Source of the DNA: Aldrovandia affinis
Lineage: Eukaryota; Chordata; Actinopteri; Notacanthiformes; Halosauridae
Assembly: GCA_029706075.1 (NCBI GenBank)
Contig: JAINUG010000132.1
Location: 1,126,001 to 1,190,000, forward strand
Length of the DNA: 64,000 nucleotides
Direction of reading: 5' to 3'
Positions 12,094-23,838 of the stretch are shown piece by piece. Position 1 is the first letter of the stretch, and each line of letters begins with the position of its first letter. A model generated the notes under the pieces. The model did not search any database. It saw only the letters and a program-made list of their open reading frames with translations, and had not been told where the DNA came from. Both the position numbers and the translations under genes were made by a program.

Positions 12094-12342
12094 TACATTT
12101 ACATTTAGGCATTTACCCACCCTTTGTTTTGTGTTGTCAGATGCTCTTATCCAGAGCAACTTACATTTACAGTTTGACATTTCTTTACATACAATCCATT
12201 TATACAGCTGGATATTTTACTGAAGCAATTCAGGTTAAGTACCTTGCCCAAGGGTACAAGGTCAGTGCTCTACCTGGGAATTGAACCTGCAACCTCTGAG
12301 TTACAAGTCCAGTTCCCTAACCATTACACTACACTGCCGCCC
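12094..12342 (-). mobile_element. V-SINE, reversed
   Basis: On the minus strand: tRNA-like head GCAGTGTAGTGTAATGGTTA, B box GGTTCAATTCC, the V-domain CCCTTGGGCAAGGTACTTAA and AATATCCAGCTGTATAAATG, then the tail TTGCTCTGGATAAGAGCATC. About 20 extra bases interrupt the last part near 12117-12138. Close relatives lie at 20369-20600 and 41088-41312. V-SINEs are transcribed by RNA polymerase III and moved by LINE enzymes. Confidence 0.88.
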
Positions 12343-13334
12343 GTTAACATTATTTATCAGAGTTTATTCATACTGTATATACGTGTTCTGCGGTTGGTGA
12401 ACAATATTGCACAATGGCATTGAAAAAGATATGGCACTTTAGATTTGTCCTGGAGTTAGTTGTGTAATTCCAGACATGTCAGGATCCAGACAAACAAAGT
12501 GGTGGGCATTAACAGCACATGGCCTCCTATTGCACCTTTTGCCATTTAATTACTGTTCTTGTGCCTTTTGCTATTTATATATTGCTCAGATCCAAAAATA
12601 AATGACTTGAGTAGGTGTTTGCCTCGTATATGTGTACCCCCTCCTCCCCCCCCGCCCCTCCAGCCCCCCAATTCAGCCTACCACCACCGCAGATATGTAC
12701 ATGCATCAACTCCACATTTTCACACCCTCTGCTTATCAATCCTAAATCCAGGGAGCTTGGAAGGGTCAGCGACTTGAGGGAATGATTGGAGTGGGACTGG
12801 TGCGTCCAGGTTCTGTTTGTCCTTTCGCCCATCTTATCTGCTGGAGTGTCCTGCAGCTCTGGAGATAAGGGGCTTCATTTTAATGGGAATCACTCCCATA
12901 TTTCTGGAATTTGTTTTTCCTTGCCTCTTGTTTTGATTTTTGCGGTGATCTGACAGCAGCTCCAGTAGCCAGAACTGTGATGAAGGGCCAAGCACTGCTT
13001 ACGTAGGTCAGAGCAGGAAGTCCTGCCTGCTCCCTGTGAATGTATGGGCTATTCTTGCTTCCTTGAGAATTGTGAGAATTGGCATCTTAAACGTGTGTCA
13101 AGTTAAGAGTATTTTTAAGGCTAAAGAATATTTATACATGGTTATTATTCTAGGAGTATGAGTAACTGTTATACATACGAGCCCAGAAGTACATTTCTGT
13201 AAAATGTATTCATACTACAGAAAGAGGAGGATATACAGAGAGGGCAGGATATGAGGCATGAAACGGGGATCTGTTGTATGTGTACATCCAACCGAGTAAT
13301 AGTAGATTCATTAACATTTTCCTTACAAACTATT
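12343..13334. other. Non-coding block
   Basis: No gene or known repeat seen. It includes a C-rich run at about 12640-12670 that creates proline-rich chance frames. Confidence 0.6.
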
Positions 13335-13739
13335 TTTCTTCCAACATAGGCAACACCTCTGCGCAGTGCTCCTGGGCTTAAGTGTAGCGCTTCATTCAGG
13401 CATCATTGATCATCAGATTCTTATTAATCAACTAAAAAGTATTGGATTCCCTCTGATCTCTCGAGCATGAATCCCCCAGGGCTCGGTTCCCGAGCCTCTT
13501 TCTCTCCTCCTGCAGATGTTATGTGCCAATTTTATGTGTTTATTTTACCCTGATTTAACCAGTGAGGTTCTCATTTGAACTAACTATCATGGGGGATCGA
13601 GGTAGGCATGGAATACTAAAGATGTGTAGCCAATCAGTGGTAACACGATGATTAGGCGGTCAGGTTGAGAGAGATGTCTTTGGGGGGTAAATTGACCAGG
13701 GGATTCTGGTTACCACATACCTTTCAAAAAGGTACCCAG

Positions 13740-13878
13740 GCGGGCCTTGAGTAGCATAGCGGTCTAACGCACTCACGTTGACTGGTGCTTTGCAGCGGGC
13801 TCGTGGGGGTGAATCGAAATAAATAGAGGGGTTAAATTGGCTACGAAATAGGAAGAAAAATGGGGAAAAATCTGAAAC
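13740..13878 (+). mobile_element. tRNA-derived SINE (family A), internally deleted
   Basis: The head GAGTAGCATAGCGGTCTAAC and tail TTAAATTGGCTACGAAATAG plus AAAAATGGGGAAAAATCTGA match longer copies elsewhere in the window, but the middle is missing. Confidence 0.75.
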
Positions 13879-14047
13879 AAATATATATATATTTTTAAAG
13901 TAGGCAGGGATCTTCAATGACCACAGTCAAGACCTCCGTTTCACGATTCATCTGAATGTCAGCATCATCCATAGCTTAGCTCTCCTATCGCAGTTCTGTA
14001 CTGGATTTCGCTGGGTCCACAGGGACAAGTGCCCCTTACCGGCTCAT

Positions 14048-14112
14048 TAACACCAGGACGTCTCCCATCCAAGTCCTAACCAAGCCCAGCCTTAAATAGC
14101 CTCCACTGTTCA
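14048..14112 (-). repeat. 5S rRNA-like segment inside a dispersed repeat
   Basis: The plus strand reads GTCTCCCATCCAAGTCCTAA followed by CCAAGCCCAGCCTTAAATAG. The reverse complement resembles the vertebrate 5S rRNA internal region (AGCAGGGTCGGGCCTGGTTA, TTGGATGGGAGAC). It is too short and too changed to be a functional 5S gene. A SINE with a 5S-type promoter, or an old 5S pseudogene, would explain it. Confidence 0.5.
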
Positions 14113-14929
14113 GCATGAGGGGACTACATTGTGCTACAGGCTGCAGTGCCATGCTTGTGAAATTCACCTACAGTGTGTGTCCCCATGAACATAGGCTCTC
14201 CTCAAAACGAGAGGGCAAAATTCTGTTCTGTCTTCACAAAGCACTATATGGGCCAGCTCTGTCATACTTGAGCAAGCTTATTATTTCATGAAATTCTCTC
14301 CGACGCCACTGCTCCGGCCTTGCCCACATAAAAATTATCACAAGTTAAAGGGCTTCGAGCCTCAGGGCTGCTAAATCACAGAATGGCTTATCTAATGTTC
14401 AGGAAGGGGAGACTGTCTCAACGTTGTTACATATTCAAATCCAGACTAAAAGCTTTTCATTTGAACCTTACGGCTGATAACTCACCCCTCCTAAAGTATG
14501 ACCCTTATTTACCTCTATCTACAGCACCGTAGCGAGCTGATCCCGAGGCCCCTTCTCGTCACCCACGGGGGCTGAAATACAGTAATGTGAAACTTTTACA
14601 CCTCTACTTTCAATCGCTTAAGCCTGCCCTTCCATCAACATTTGGCCTTAACTTTGACTTTTGAATAAATTCAATCTTTCCTCCTTCACAAGCACAGTCC
14701 GGCAGGTTCATCTCGGTGACCGCTGAGCTCGTCAGAGTAAAGGACACGTGATGATTGCATCCCGGCTTTAATGTATGGTGGCACAGTAAGCTGGAGCACG
14801 GACTTTAAGAGCTCCCTCCCTCTCTGTGATTCTGTCAGAGGCTGTCAATGTCTTCAGAGAATTAACCATATTTTAAACCATTAACCATATTTCCCCAAGG
14901 CAATATTCAGCAGTATTGCATCGAGGTTG

Positions 14930-15095
14930 GACAGATAGTGGAGCTGCTGGCCCTGATCTCGTGCGCTAACTGTGGGGGCATCTCCACGTTAGTCAGGGTT
15001 CTTCTCCTTCTTCCTTCCTTCCGTGAAGGGAGTTTTTCCTCGCCACTTTTGCAACTGCCTTGCTCACTTGTGATATCCCAGGCCTCATCACTGGA
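14930..15095 (+). repeat. LINE 3' region-like fragment
   Basis: It contains TCCTTCCTTCCGTGAAGGGA and GTTTTTCCTCGCCACTTTTG, the sense version of the GGCAAGAAAAAACTCCC text at 8796-8815. This phrase is common after the reverse-transcriptase frame in teleost LINEs. It may be the displaced tail of the remnant ending near 14650. Confidence 0.5.
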
Positions 15096-16038
15096 GGGAA
15101 TGGTTTTTCAAATGCACCACACTGCGCTGCTCAAACTGGCCCGTGTGTGCTTGGAATATCCAACTGGAACATCCGCTTCACCTGCTTTCTACCACCCAGC
15201 ATGGGTACAAACCAGAATCAGTTCTAGTGTGACACACATTAACTTTACAATGATTTTTAATTACTCTAAACTGAAATGGATATGTATAGATCAATGCATT
15301 TTCTGTTACTTCGTATAATACTAATCCATGTACTCGCTGTAGCATGCTTCCATTTCATGTTATGCATTTGTTATAATTAAAAGTAGAATTTCACTGATTG
15401 AATTTGAAACAGAAATAGTTGCCAAATTTAATATATCTTTTGGAATGTTGTGTTTGGGGATGATGACTCGTTGTCTGAATTTGATGTTTGGGAAGCATTG
15501 AACTTTCTTTCACCTTTCAACCACTGCTGCAGTTACAAATACCAGTAGGAGCATTGCTGTTGCTGCGTGCAGCAGGGCAGGTATATATACAATACATTTT
15601 ATAACATTTTCTTTACATAATTTACAGGGCATGTACTAAAACACCTTTCAGAGCTGGTTCCAAACTGGCAGGCTGTGTTGTTTCACTGTAATTCCTTGTT
15701 TGTTTTATTTCCACGTCTTGTGTTTTATCGATCATTGTTGCCCAGGGGTCCTGAGGAGTTATTCCACATTGATTTCACATCAGGTATTAATGCCATCTTA
15801 ACTTGCACCTTGATCTTCAATGTATTCCTTCATTATGTTTTATTTCTAATATTACTTCTGCTATGAATATACTTTTCTGTATCCAACAGGGGAAAGCTGG
15901 CATAAAATGTTTAAGTACTATGCAAATGGAAGCGTACTTAGAACGTATCGGATTACTGAACGTACCGAACATGACTTATACTCGATCAGTGTTTGGTGTG
16001 CGATTATTCGTTTGAGCTGACGCAGAAGGTTATCATTA
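15096..16038. other. Non-coding block
   Basis: No gene or recognisable repeat. AT-rich with short chance frames. Confidence 0.6.
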
Positions 16039-16473
16039 CATATCGTCACCTTCTTAAAATAATGGCCTAAGTCATATTTTCAAGTTTTTCAAAAAACTGA
16101 ATAAACTGAACCAAATATAGAATATATGATATTTATTAATCATTTCATGCAAAAAGGTTATGACAATATATGACTATTGACATACAAATAACGCTGTCTG
16201 TCAATTATGCAACATAAGAGGATTAGATTACTTAGGCCAATTTACGAACATGCCGTTGTGACTTAGGCAATTTTAAACCTGACTTAGGCCAAATTACTTC
16301 TGAAGTAAGTGACTTAGGCAAGCAGCCGCCATCTTGAAAGCTTGTAAAATTTTATTTTCAATTAAAGATGTAGGCAATTTTACCAGAGGTGGCCAGAATC
16401 ATGAAGAGATGACTTAGGCTAAAAAGTCATTTTCCTCAAAAAATGACATTATTTTAAGAAGGTGATGATATGC
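16039..16473. mobile_element. 435-bp inverted-repeat element with repeated GACTTAGGC
   Basis: The ends 16039-16064 and 16448-16473 are inverted copies of CATATC(G/A)TCACCTTC-TTAAAATAATG with one mismatch in 26. Inside, the 9-mer GACTTAGGC occurs at 16260, 16281, 16311 and 16411 (+) and at 16065 as its complement, plus a variant near 16228. There is no reading frame and no clear target duplication. The layout is that of a MITE with subterminal transposase-binding repeats. I do not recognise the family. Confidence 0.7.
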
Positions 16474-17091
16474 AAGTTCCAGAGACAGGTATGTTTCAGA
16501 AACAAACCCACTATTCCGACTGAAAGTGAGATGTTCCAAAGCATCATTGAATATATTGGCTAATATAGATTTTGGCTACAGTAAACCAGTCGTGAATATA
16601 TAAGGGTCATTTTTTTAAAGATTGTAATGCCATAATGTCTGAATCAGCAATCAGCACTCACTTATATATTTATACATGCCAATCATTCATATTCTTTAAG
16701 CACCCTGTGGTTTGACAAAGGGATGAATCATTAAACCTGCTATAAAAGCTCTGAAGGTAAGACCTTCTTTTCTTTGAGCTTTCTCCCTAATGGGCTCTGA
16801 CATGCTTCCCTTCGGCTGAAGGTAGGTTGCTATATACAAGACTCAAAGCCTATTGCTACTGCAAAAAAAAAGCACATTTTACACCAACAACAGCCTAAAA
16901 AATTTGGTAATTTTATAAATCCGAAAGGCTGAGAATGGATACTGTAACCTGGAGCCAACTTCCTTATCTTGAAATTGCAGATGGGACAGACTTTTCTCCC
17001 AATTCCTCTCTATATTGCTAGCATTGATTGTCCAAGTTTACAGTTACTGTTTAAAACATGGACATGGTTCAATGTTTCTTCTTTTTTATCA
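16474..17091. other. Non-coding block
   Basis: No gene or repeat seen apart from a short A run near 16862. Confidence 0.6.
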
Positions 17092-17458
17092 TTTTATTTT
17101 TCAGATTTTACCCCATTTTTCTCCCATTTTGGTAGCCAGTTACCCGCTGTGCTTAGTTCAATCCCCCTTCCCTCATAGTTCGCTGCCGTTCCTATGACTG
17201 GCAGTGACAAGGGCGTAGCGCTGCCTCCTCCGAGACAACACTCGTCGTGCCATCGACTGTAATTCCGGTACCCCAGAGCCACTCCTGTGCGCAGCGAACA
17301 CTGTGTGTCGGCTTCCCTTCCCCCTCCCTGGGGCGGATAGCCAATTCCCGCCCCGATGGCACTCCTGACCAGAGCTGACTCTGGCGCGACGGGGAATCGA
17401 ACCCCGGTCGCCATGGCCAGCGTCGGACGTTGAAACCACTAGACCACACGGACAGGCC
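17092..17458 (-). mobile_element. tRNA-derived SINE (family A), full length, reversed
   Basis: On the minus strand the head GGCCTGTCCGTGTGGTCTAG carries an A box (TGGTCTAGTGG, 17436-17446) and a B box (GGTTCGATTCC, near 17393-17403), followed by a body with AATTGGCTATCCGCCCCAGG and a tail with CTACCAAAATGGGAG and AAATGGGGTAAAATCTG. This is the most complete of about eight copies. TTTCTTCTT on both sides may be a target duplication. Three overlapping open frames here are by-products of the SINE. Confidence 0.88.
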
Positions 17459-20368
17459 AAAACTTTTTTCTTCTTACCATTGACAGCTTGCAATGTTCCA
17501 CATCGAGGATGTTTGTGTTAGTGGAAGGTGCGGTGATATTAAAACGATGTATGGGAGTTCTATTTAGCCGTGCTGTATCATGAATATCGGCACTGCTAGG
17601 AAGGCTGGTTGACCAATTAGCATCTAGGACCAGAGCTGTCAATTTGATAATGTGAAATGTCTCCTTGTGTAATGTGCTTCCAGATCGCCACACTGGCTGA
17701 CTCCTCACGGGGGCTGGGACCCTGGAGGCTTCTTAAGCCCAGGTAATGGATCTATAGTCTGTTTCTGTGCTTCCCATGACCCGTCGCTCCTCTGAACTGC
17801 TGGTCCTTACTGCGGGCACAGGCGGGGCATGCTGCAAAGGGCTCGTTCTCCTGCACGTGATTGGTTTGAGCCTGTGGTTTGGGACCCTGCTATGAAATGT
17901 TTTGCTGGGGTTTTGTTTTTTTCATTTCTATAGACTGAATCACTTGCTATCACGAGTGTAATGAATGCATAACGTATACATTAATAAAAAAATATATACA
18001 TTCTTCATTGTAGGTTCATTTCAGGATTATTGTTTATTTATTTATTGATTATTCCCATTGCCATTTTTTTACATTAGTCCGGTATGACATCTTGCACGGT
18101 AGTTAATTTTATGTGTTGCTATAAACTGGTCCATTGTACTGTGTTTAGTGCCTCGGAATAACCTCAGGATCCTTTTAGAGCTCCTTGAGGTCCTTGTGCT
18201 GTGATTTTTAACAACGCTGCAGAATGGATTGCTCGCCGGGGACAATACATAAAGATGTATTTATGTATTTAGTGACTGACTGATTGACTGATTGATGGTT
18301 CCCTAAAACTGATTGAAAAAAAGACTTAATTGACGAATGGAAAATGAATAAACGTATTTGAATGATAATTCAGGTATTAACTCAAAAGCAAACATTTCCA
18401 GATTAACAATCACTACTGTACAAAAAAAGACTGGCAATGCTGAAAAGTTTTATCTAAAAACCAATATGTATTTTAATGATGTTGGCACAACTATTATCCC
18501 CCTGATTTATGTACAGTCATTGCTTTTTCAACAATTGCATATTATTGAGTAACTGCACTATATTCAAAGTTATTATTTTCTGTAGAAAGTAATCTGTTCA
18601 AAAATGATTGTCTTGATCTTTAAGTCATTTTTGAGTTTTCCTTTAACGTGGTTTCAGAGAAAATAACATCCTGTGGCATGTCTTGTGTCCTACGTCTTGC
18701 CTGTTTGATGCTTTCTCTTAAAGCATATAATGGCTCATTTTCAAATGATCTTTCAGTCTTTTCCTCAGCTTCAGCATTCTATTGTATTTAGCATTAGATT
18801 ATTTGTCTTCCATTCCTGCCTATCTCTCATAGAACTGTGTAAAAAAATAAAATAATAATATGCCTGATCTGGAGCCTAGGAGCTTGGGTCAGAATATATG
18901 TGTGTCTGTATGTCTGGTGTACAGGACACCTGTCCATCAGACCTTATCTTGTTTGAACAAGCTGCCGCAAACATTCAATCTCTAGGCTCTCAACACTCGA
19001 GAGGCCTTGAAGCATGAAGAGGCAAGGGCAGAACTTGTTGATGGATCATTGTCTGAAATGGACTTCTAGGTGGCCAAAAAATAGTGTTTTTCAGCAGGCC
19101 TTTAATTTTCTTCCTTGCAGCCCCACTGTAGTGAATCGATATCGAGTTAATTCAGTCCATACACACATCAGTGCTTCAAACGTTCGCTCTCCCAGGCAGG
19201 CGCCCACACCACTGGCCTCAGTCTCAACAAAGGGTTCATCAGCATTCTGGAAACCTCTACGCAATGAAACATACAGCTTCCCTGAAATTTTCATGGTTGC
19301 AGTTTCATTTCCTTTAGACTTGTAATTACAAACTATTTCTGACAATCTCTGGTTGTATTGTGCATGGATGTGAAGTAATTTGGCTTTATGTGTCAGGTGG
19401 TTTCCAACAAAAATTGCTGTCATTAAGACATAATGCAAAAAAAAAAGGTTTTGTGAATGAACTGACAGGAAGATTGCAAAAAAAAATTGTTCATCTGGTT
19501 TACTGAAGTATTTTTTTTGTTGGTCTGGGAAATAAAAATTTGTGAGGAAAAACATGTAGCATTTCTTGCACAAATACATCAAGGGGTCTTTTATTTTGGG
19601 TTCAATGCAATTTAATTTGACAGAGACAATGGAAAATCCCCATAACCCTCAGTGTTGCCAACTCCTGTGAGAAAAATAAGCAGTGCAGCATTTCAAAACA
19701 AACCCAAAACAAGTGGCACCCATGTGAGATCAATAATATCCAGCCTCTAATAGCTAAAAAACAAAAGAGCGATAAAATGTGATTGACTGTATGCATCAAA
19801 AATATTTAAAATACATTCATACAAATATTCCTTAAACATGTCATCCTTGTTCTCTCCCTCACCTGCTGCCTGTGTTGCCTCTGTATGGCCATTTCTGCAG
19901 TAGGTTTGCATGGTACTTTTACAGCCTTGTTGATGTGCAAGTCAATGGTCAGTCAGAACAGTGGAGTTGTATGGCAGCCTGACATTTGGCTTGACTTCAT
20001 AAGGAAAAGCATCAGAACATTTTTGAGCTTGTCATAAACACGTCCAAATTTCAAACTCTGGACTTCACTTCCCATTAGGTATTCTGTCTTTTTGTTGTTG
20101 TTGCAATGTCTACCTTGTTAATACACTCATATACTATTTTTCATACATCCTAGAAGCTAACTTAGTAAATAGTAATAATGTTAATGAGCCAAAACACAGC
20201 AACATGGAAATTCCACAAATTTCAATCACAAAGTAAAAAAACAAGGTTAATTTGGTTTAGATTATATGCAGACTTAGATGGTCTAAGTGTGTTCCATCCC
20301 ATTGTAGGGCATTTATTCCCCTTGATTGTAGAAGCATTATCAATTACTTTATCGTGCAATTTTCTCCT
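17459..20368. other. Non-coding block
   Basis: No gene seen. The longest frame (19091-19582, minus, 163 codons) has low-complexity lysine- and phenylalanine-rich content from A/T runs and lacks any domain I know. A short TGACTGACTGATTG run lies near 18270. Confidence 0.6.
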
Positions 20369-20600
20369 ACATTTACATTACATTTATTTTAGGCATTTAG
20401 CAGATGCTCTTATCCAGTGCGACTTACACAGTTTACATTTCTTTACATACAATCCATTTATACAGCTGAATATTTTACTGAAACAATTCAGGTTAAGTAC
20501 TTTGCTCAAGGGTACAACAGCAGTGCCCCACCTGGGAAATGAACCTGCAACCTCTGAGTTACAAGCCCAGCTCCCTAACCATTGCACTACACTGCCTGCC
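20369..20600 (-). mobile_element. V-SINE, reversed
   Basis: The minus strand shows the tRNA-like GTAGTGCAATGGTTAGGGAG, GGTTCATTTCC as a slightly altered B box, the V-domain TACCCTTGAGCAAAGTACTT, the ATCCAGCTGTATAAATGG-type segment, and the tail GTCGCACTGGATAAGAGCAT ending in ATGTAAATG words. Full layout, few breaks. Confidence 0.88.
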
Positions 20601-20910
20601 CCTCCTGCCAGGATGTCACACTAAAGTAAATCACAGCAGGCTCCATAACCCACACACTGAGAACACTGAAACAATGGACACATCGGATCCTGGCAGCCAT
20701 GCTCAAGCTGGCTTGTTGTTGGCCATGAGCTCGATTTTTGCACTAGCATCATTTTTTGGATAAAATTTCTAACCTTCAGCACAGGTCTCTAAAGACTTTT
20801 ACCACTCCAGCAAATTAAAAAGAAGTTTTCTTTGAGGCAACAGTGCAGTGAAGCCCCTCTGATGAGCACCGCAAATGATATCTTTTGTCAAGAAACAATG
20901 GCGGGGGGGA
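20601..20910. other. Non-coding spacer
   Basis: No gene or repeat recognised between the two SINEs. Confidence 0.6.
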
Positions 20911-21220
20911 GCGGCAGATAGCGTAGCGGTCTAACGCACCACACTTTAGCTGGTCCGGTGTGATGTGTGCTGCCTGTCAGGGACGCGGTTCGAAACCCAC
21001 GTCTCTACCAGGCCGGCCCTGGTCGTCAGCCCTGATCGGAGGAGGGGGGGAGGGTAAGCAGGCACGTGTCCATCGAGGAGCAGGAAAAGGCGTCCGTGGT
21101 CGAGTTCTGTCTCGGAAGAGGCGGATCTATTGGCCCGGAGGACGGGTGGCATACTCATGGGGGAGGGTGAATTGAGATAAATAGAGGGTATAATTGGCAA
21201 CCAAATTGGGAGAAAAAAAT
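20911..21220 (+). mobile_element. tRNA-derived SINE (family A, second subtype)
   Basis: Head AGATAGCGTAGCGGTCTAAC with an A-box-like TAGCGGTCTAA, B-box-like GGTTCGAAACC at about 20987-20997, then GGGGGGAGGGTAAGCAGGCA, ATCGAGGAGCAGG and the tail AGAGGGTATAATTGGCAACC. The tail is shared with the other family A copies, but the middle differs from the 17092 copy and matches those at 40550 and 55575. Confidence 0.82.
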
Positions 21221-23838
21221 AGAAAATAAATAAATTTAATAAAAGAAAAGAAACAATGTTGGGAAATGTTCAAGACAGACATGGTCTTCAGAAACCCACT
21301 GAATATTTCCATGATGCAAATTTTTAATTAAGTGTCTATTTCAAGTGTACTGAAGTCTAATTTCACTGCTTGGGCCTCATTTCTTAAAATTCTTCAAATG
21401 TACACATTATAATTTAATTCAATGTTTGTCTGTGTACAACATATTTAAGAGGCCTAGTATGGAATGCAACAAATAACCATGCTGTGTGGTAGTATTTCAT
21501 TTTGAAAGACAATAAACTGCAATCTCTTTGAAGTCTATATTCAGCGTAACCACTAAAAGCTTTGTCCAAACTTTATAATATAATTGAAGTGAGCCTTACA
21601 ACATTTTTGCACATTTTTTAAATTAATTTTGGTGCCTAAGCAACTTATTTTGATGTATAAGAGAACTAAATGAAAGGGCAGAGCACTGTCAGATTGAATG
21701 TGTTTCAATCTCATCATCTCTGGAGTTACATTTCAAACGTGTGTTTTTACAATTGGTTATCATTTTTCTTTCCTCAACAATACTTAACATGTTTTTTAAA
21801 AGGAGCTCTGTTATTATTCATTGTCCATGGAGAGAGGAAATAAATAAATGAAGTCATGTAAGTGCATTGACTTTCTCGAGGGAGGAATCTCTGCCACTGA
21901 CAATCAGGATCTTGTTAAAAACTAATTTCAGTGTGTGCCTTACCTGAAACCTCCCTAATCCTGACGTCTCAGTGAATTCATGTATTTTCACTTTGGAAAC
22001 AGCTTTTTCCCCCACCCCATGCCAAAAGCCTATTGTCCTCTTTCAATTGTCCTCCTTTCAGGTTTTCACATGTTCTGAGTATGTAATTACTCCTTGTTAG
22101 TACTGCCTGATTGGCCTTCTCCCCTTCTATTCCTGAAGTAACTGAGGTTCATTTTCTTCAAAACCCACACTGAACAAAAGAGCTAAGAGTTTGATGCAGA
22201 TGTGTGGTGAGCTTGTCTCACACCGCACCAGTAGTGTCTTAAAGCATGGGTACTGTGTCAAGTTTGATTTATACAGGCACTCTACCATAGTCAGAATTAA
22301 TGGTATCAAATTCCTGTGTGATACGGATAAACATTTCGCTGGGGAATGCATTTCAACACTGAGGCCTTCCAGACTGCAGACACATCAAAAGATAACTAAC
22401 ACTGCTATTGTGGCTACATTAAATGTGCATTTTAAATAATCAGAATAATTAATATAGCAAGGTTATACGGTGTAAAACAGAGAGCATGACATTGACTTTT
22501 AGGTTTGTCTATGTTATGTCGTAGACAAACTGTCCAGAGAAATTGTCGAACCAACGTGCAAGGAATATCATCATTTTATAGCAGTGGCTAAAAAAAATCT
22601 TTAGCAAAATTGTGGTTTATGTTTTCTATTATCTTGGTTGCTCTCGAAGTGTACACAAAATGTGATTTTAAGATAGGGTTGAAATGTGCAATTACTGATT
22701 TTATGAATATGTCATAGCATTTCATGCCAGCTGCCATCATTGTTATTATTCCAAGACTCATTTTATGCAATGATACAAAAAAGGTCCAACCAAATTCTAG
22801 TTATATTATGCCTGTGTTTTTCTTGAAAAAGAGTTCTGTCACGTCTGTGGGAAGTAATGTTGATGGACTTAAATGGTTAAAAAGGGCCTAACATACTGTT
22901 CTGAGAGGGGACATTTAGAACAGCTGCCAAGTTTGAAGAAAACTCAATCGGTTCCGAATGAACATATTTAGACCCAAGGACATTATAGAATAGAGATCTA
23001 CAGTATAATCCCTATTCATAGACCATGGTTTATTTGGTAGACAAATGTATTGTGTAAGATGTGTGTGTTTTGTGTTCTAATGATGCTTAATTTAAGCTGA
23101 ATCCACCAGTTTAAATTTAAGCATCTGCTTTTGCCATAAGTGATTTCTAGAAGCTGCTGAAAATGAGTGGACTCTGACTGGGATTCGGCAGTGGTGGCAA
23201 ACAACTGCCATCGCCTCACGAGGGGTACTTTGGGTTAAATCTGCACGGCAGACTGGGTGTGGGTGGCACAGTGGAGGAAAAGTTACGATGTAGGTTTCAC
23301 TTGTCACAAGTTTGCGCACATATGCACCTTGCCAGAACAAACATGCTCTCTACTCACTGTGGCACGTGCTTGTGCCCTGTCGTGACTGCTTGCAACTGTA
23401 TTTATAATTATTTCCCCAATGAGACTGAAGTGTACAATGTGACACTACTAGTTTCATTCACGCCTCTTGGGTAGATGGTGATAGAGTAATTGGTGGGATG
23501 GATGTGGTTGCGGGTTGCAGGTTCACTGTTGGGAAAAGGGTTTGAAAACTGTGTAAAAGCTGCTGAAAAGAGGCAACCGTGGACCTGCACAATACTTTGC
23601 ACAAAGCACTATGTCAATGCATCATATCTGATCACACCATGCAAACTTTCAGTTATTGCTTTTGAGTAGAGTAGTCATCTTGTTGCATACAGACTCCCAT
23701 GTTATTCTTATAGTGTAGTGCATACAGATAGATTATTAGTCGATTTGGTTATCTCATGTATAAATTATTTTTAACCATGATTTATTTATTGCGTAAAATC
23801 AGGAAATCTATAGATTCTCTAGGTCACACACATATATA
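21221..23838. other. Non-coding block
   Basis: No gene and no recognisable repeat. Frames are short and of random composition. Confidence 0.6.

Larger units (their letters stand above)
13335..14650 (+). pseudogene. LINE reverse-transcriptase remnant, interrupted
   Basis: 13370-13510 translates in pieces to a D-H-Q-I-L-I-N-Q-L motif and a degraded P-Q-G-S-V-x-x-P-L block, both typical of non-LTR reverse transcriptase. 14205-14480 resembles the C-terminal end of such proteins (A-L-Y-G-P-A start, S-N-Q/K-S-F type segments). In between sit a SINE at 13740-13878 and a repeat with a 5S-like part at 14048-14112. The frame is broken many times. L2/Rex-like affinity is likely but not proven. Confidence 0.55.

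Noticed and set aside
17094..17493. Three overlapping minus frames of 85-106 codons
   Set aside because: They lie across a full-length tRNA-derived SINE and share its sequence in three frames.
19091..19582. 163-codon minus frame, the longest in the window
   Set aside because: No domain, A/T-run residues, and no splice or neighbour support. Length alone is not enough in AT-rich DNA.
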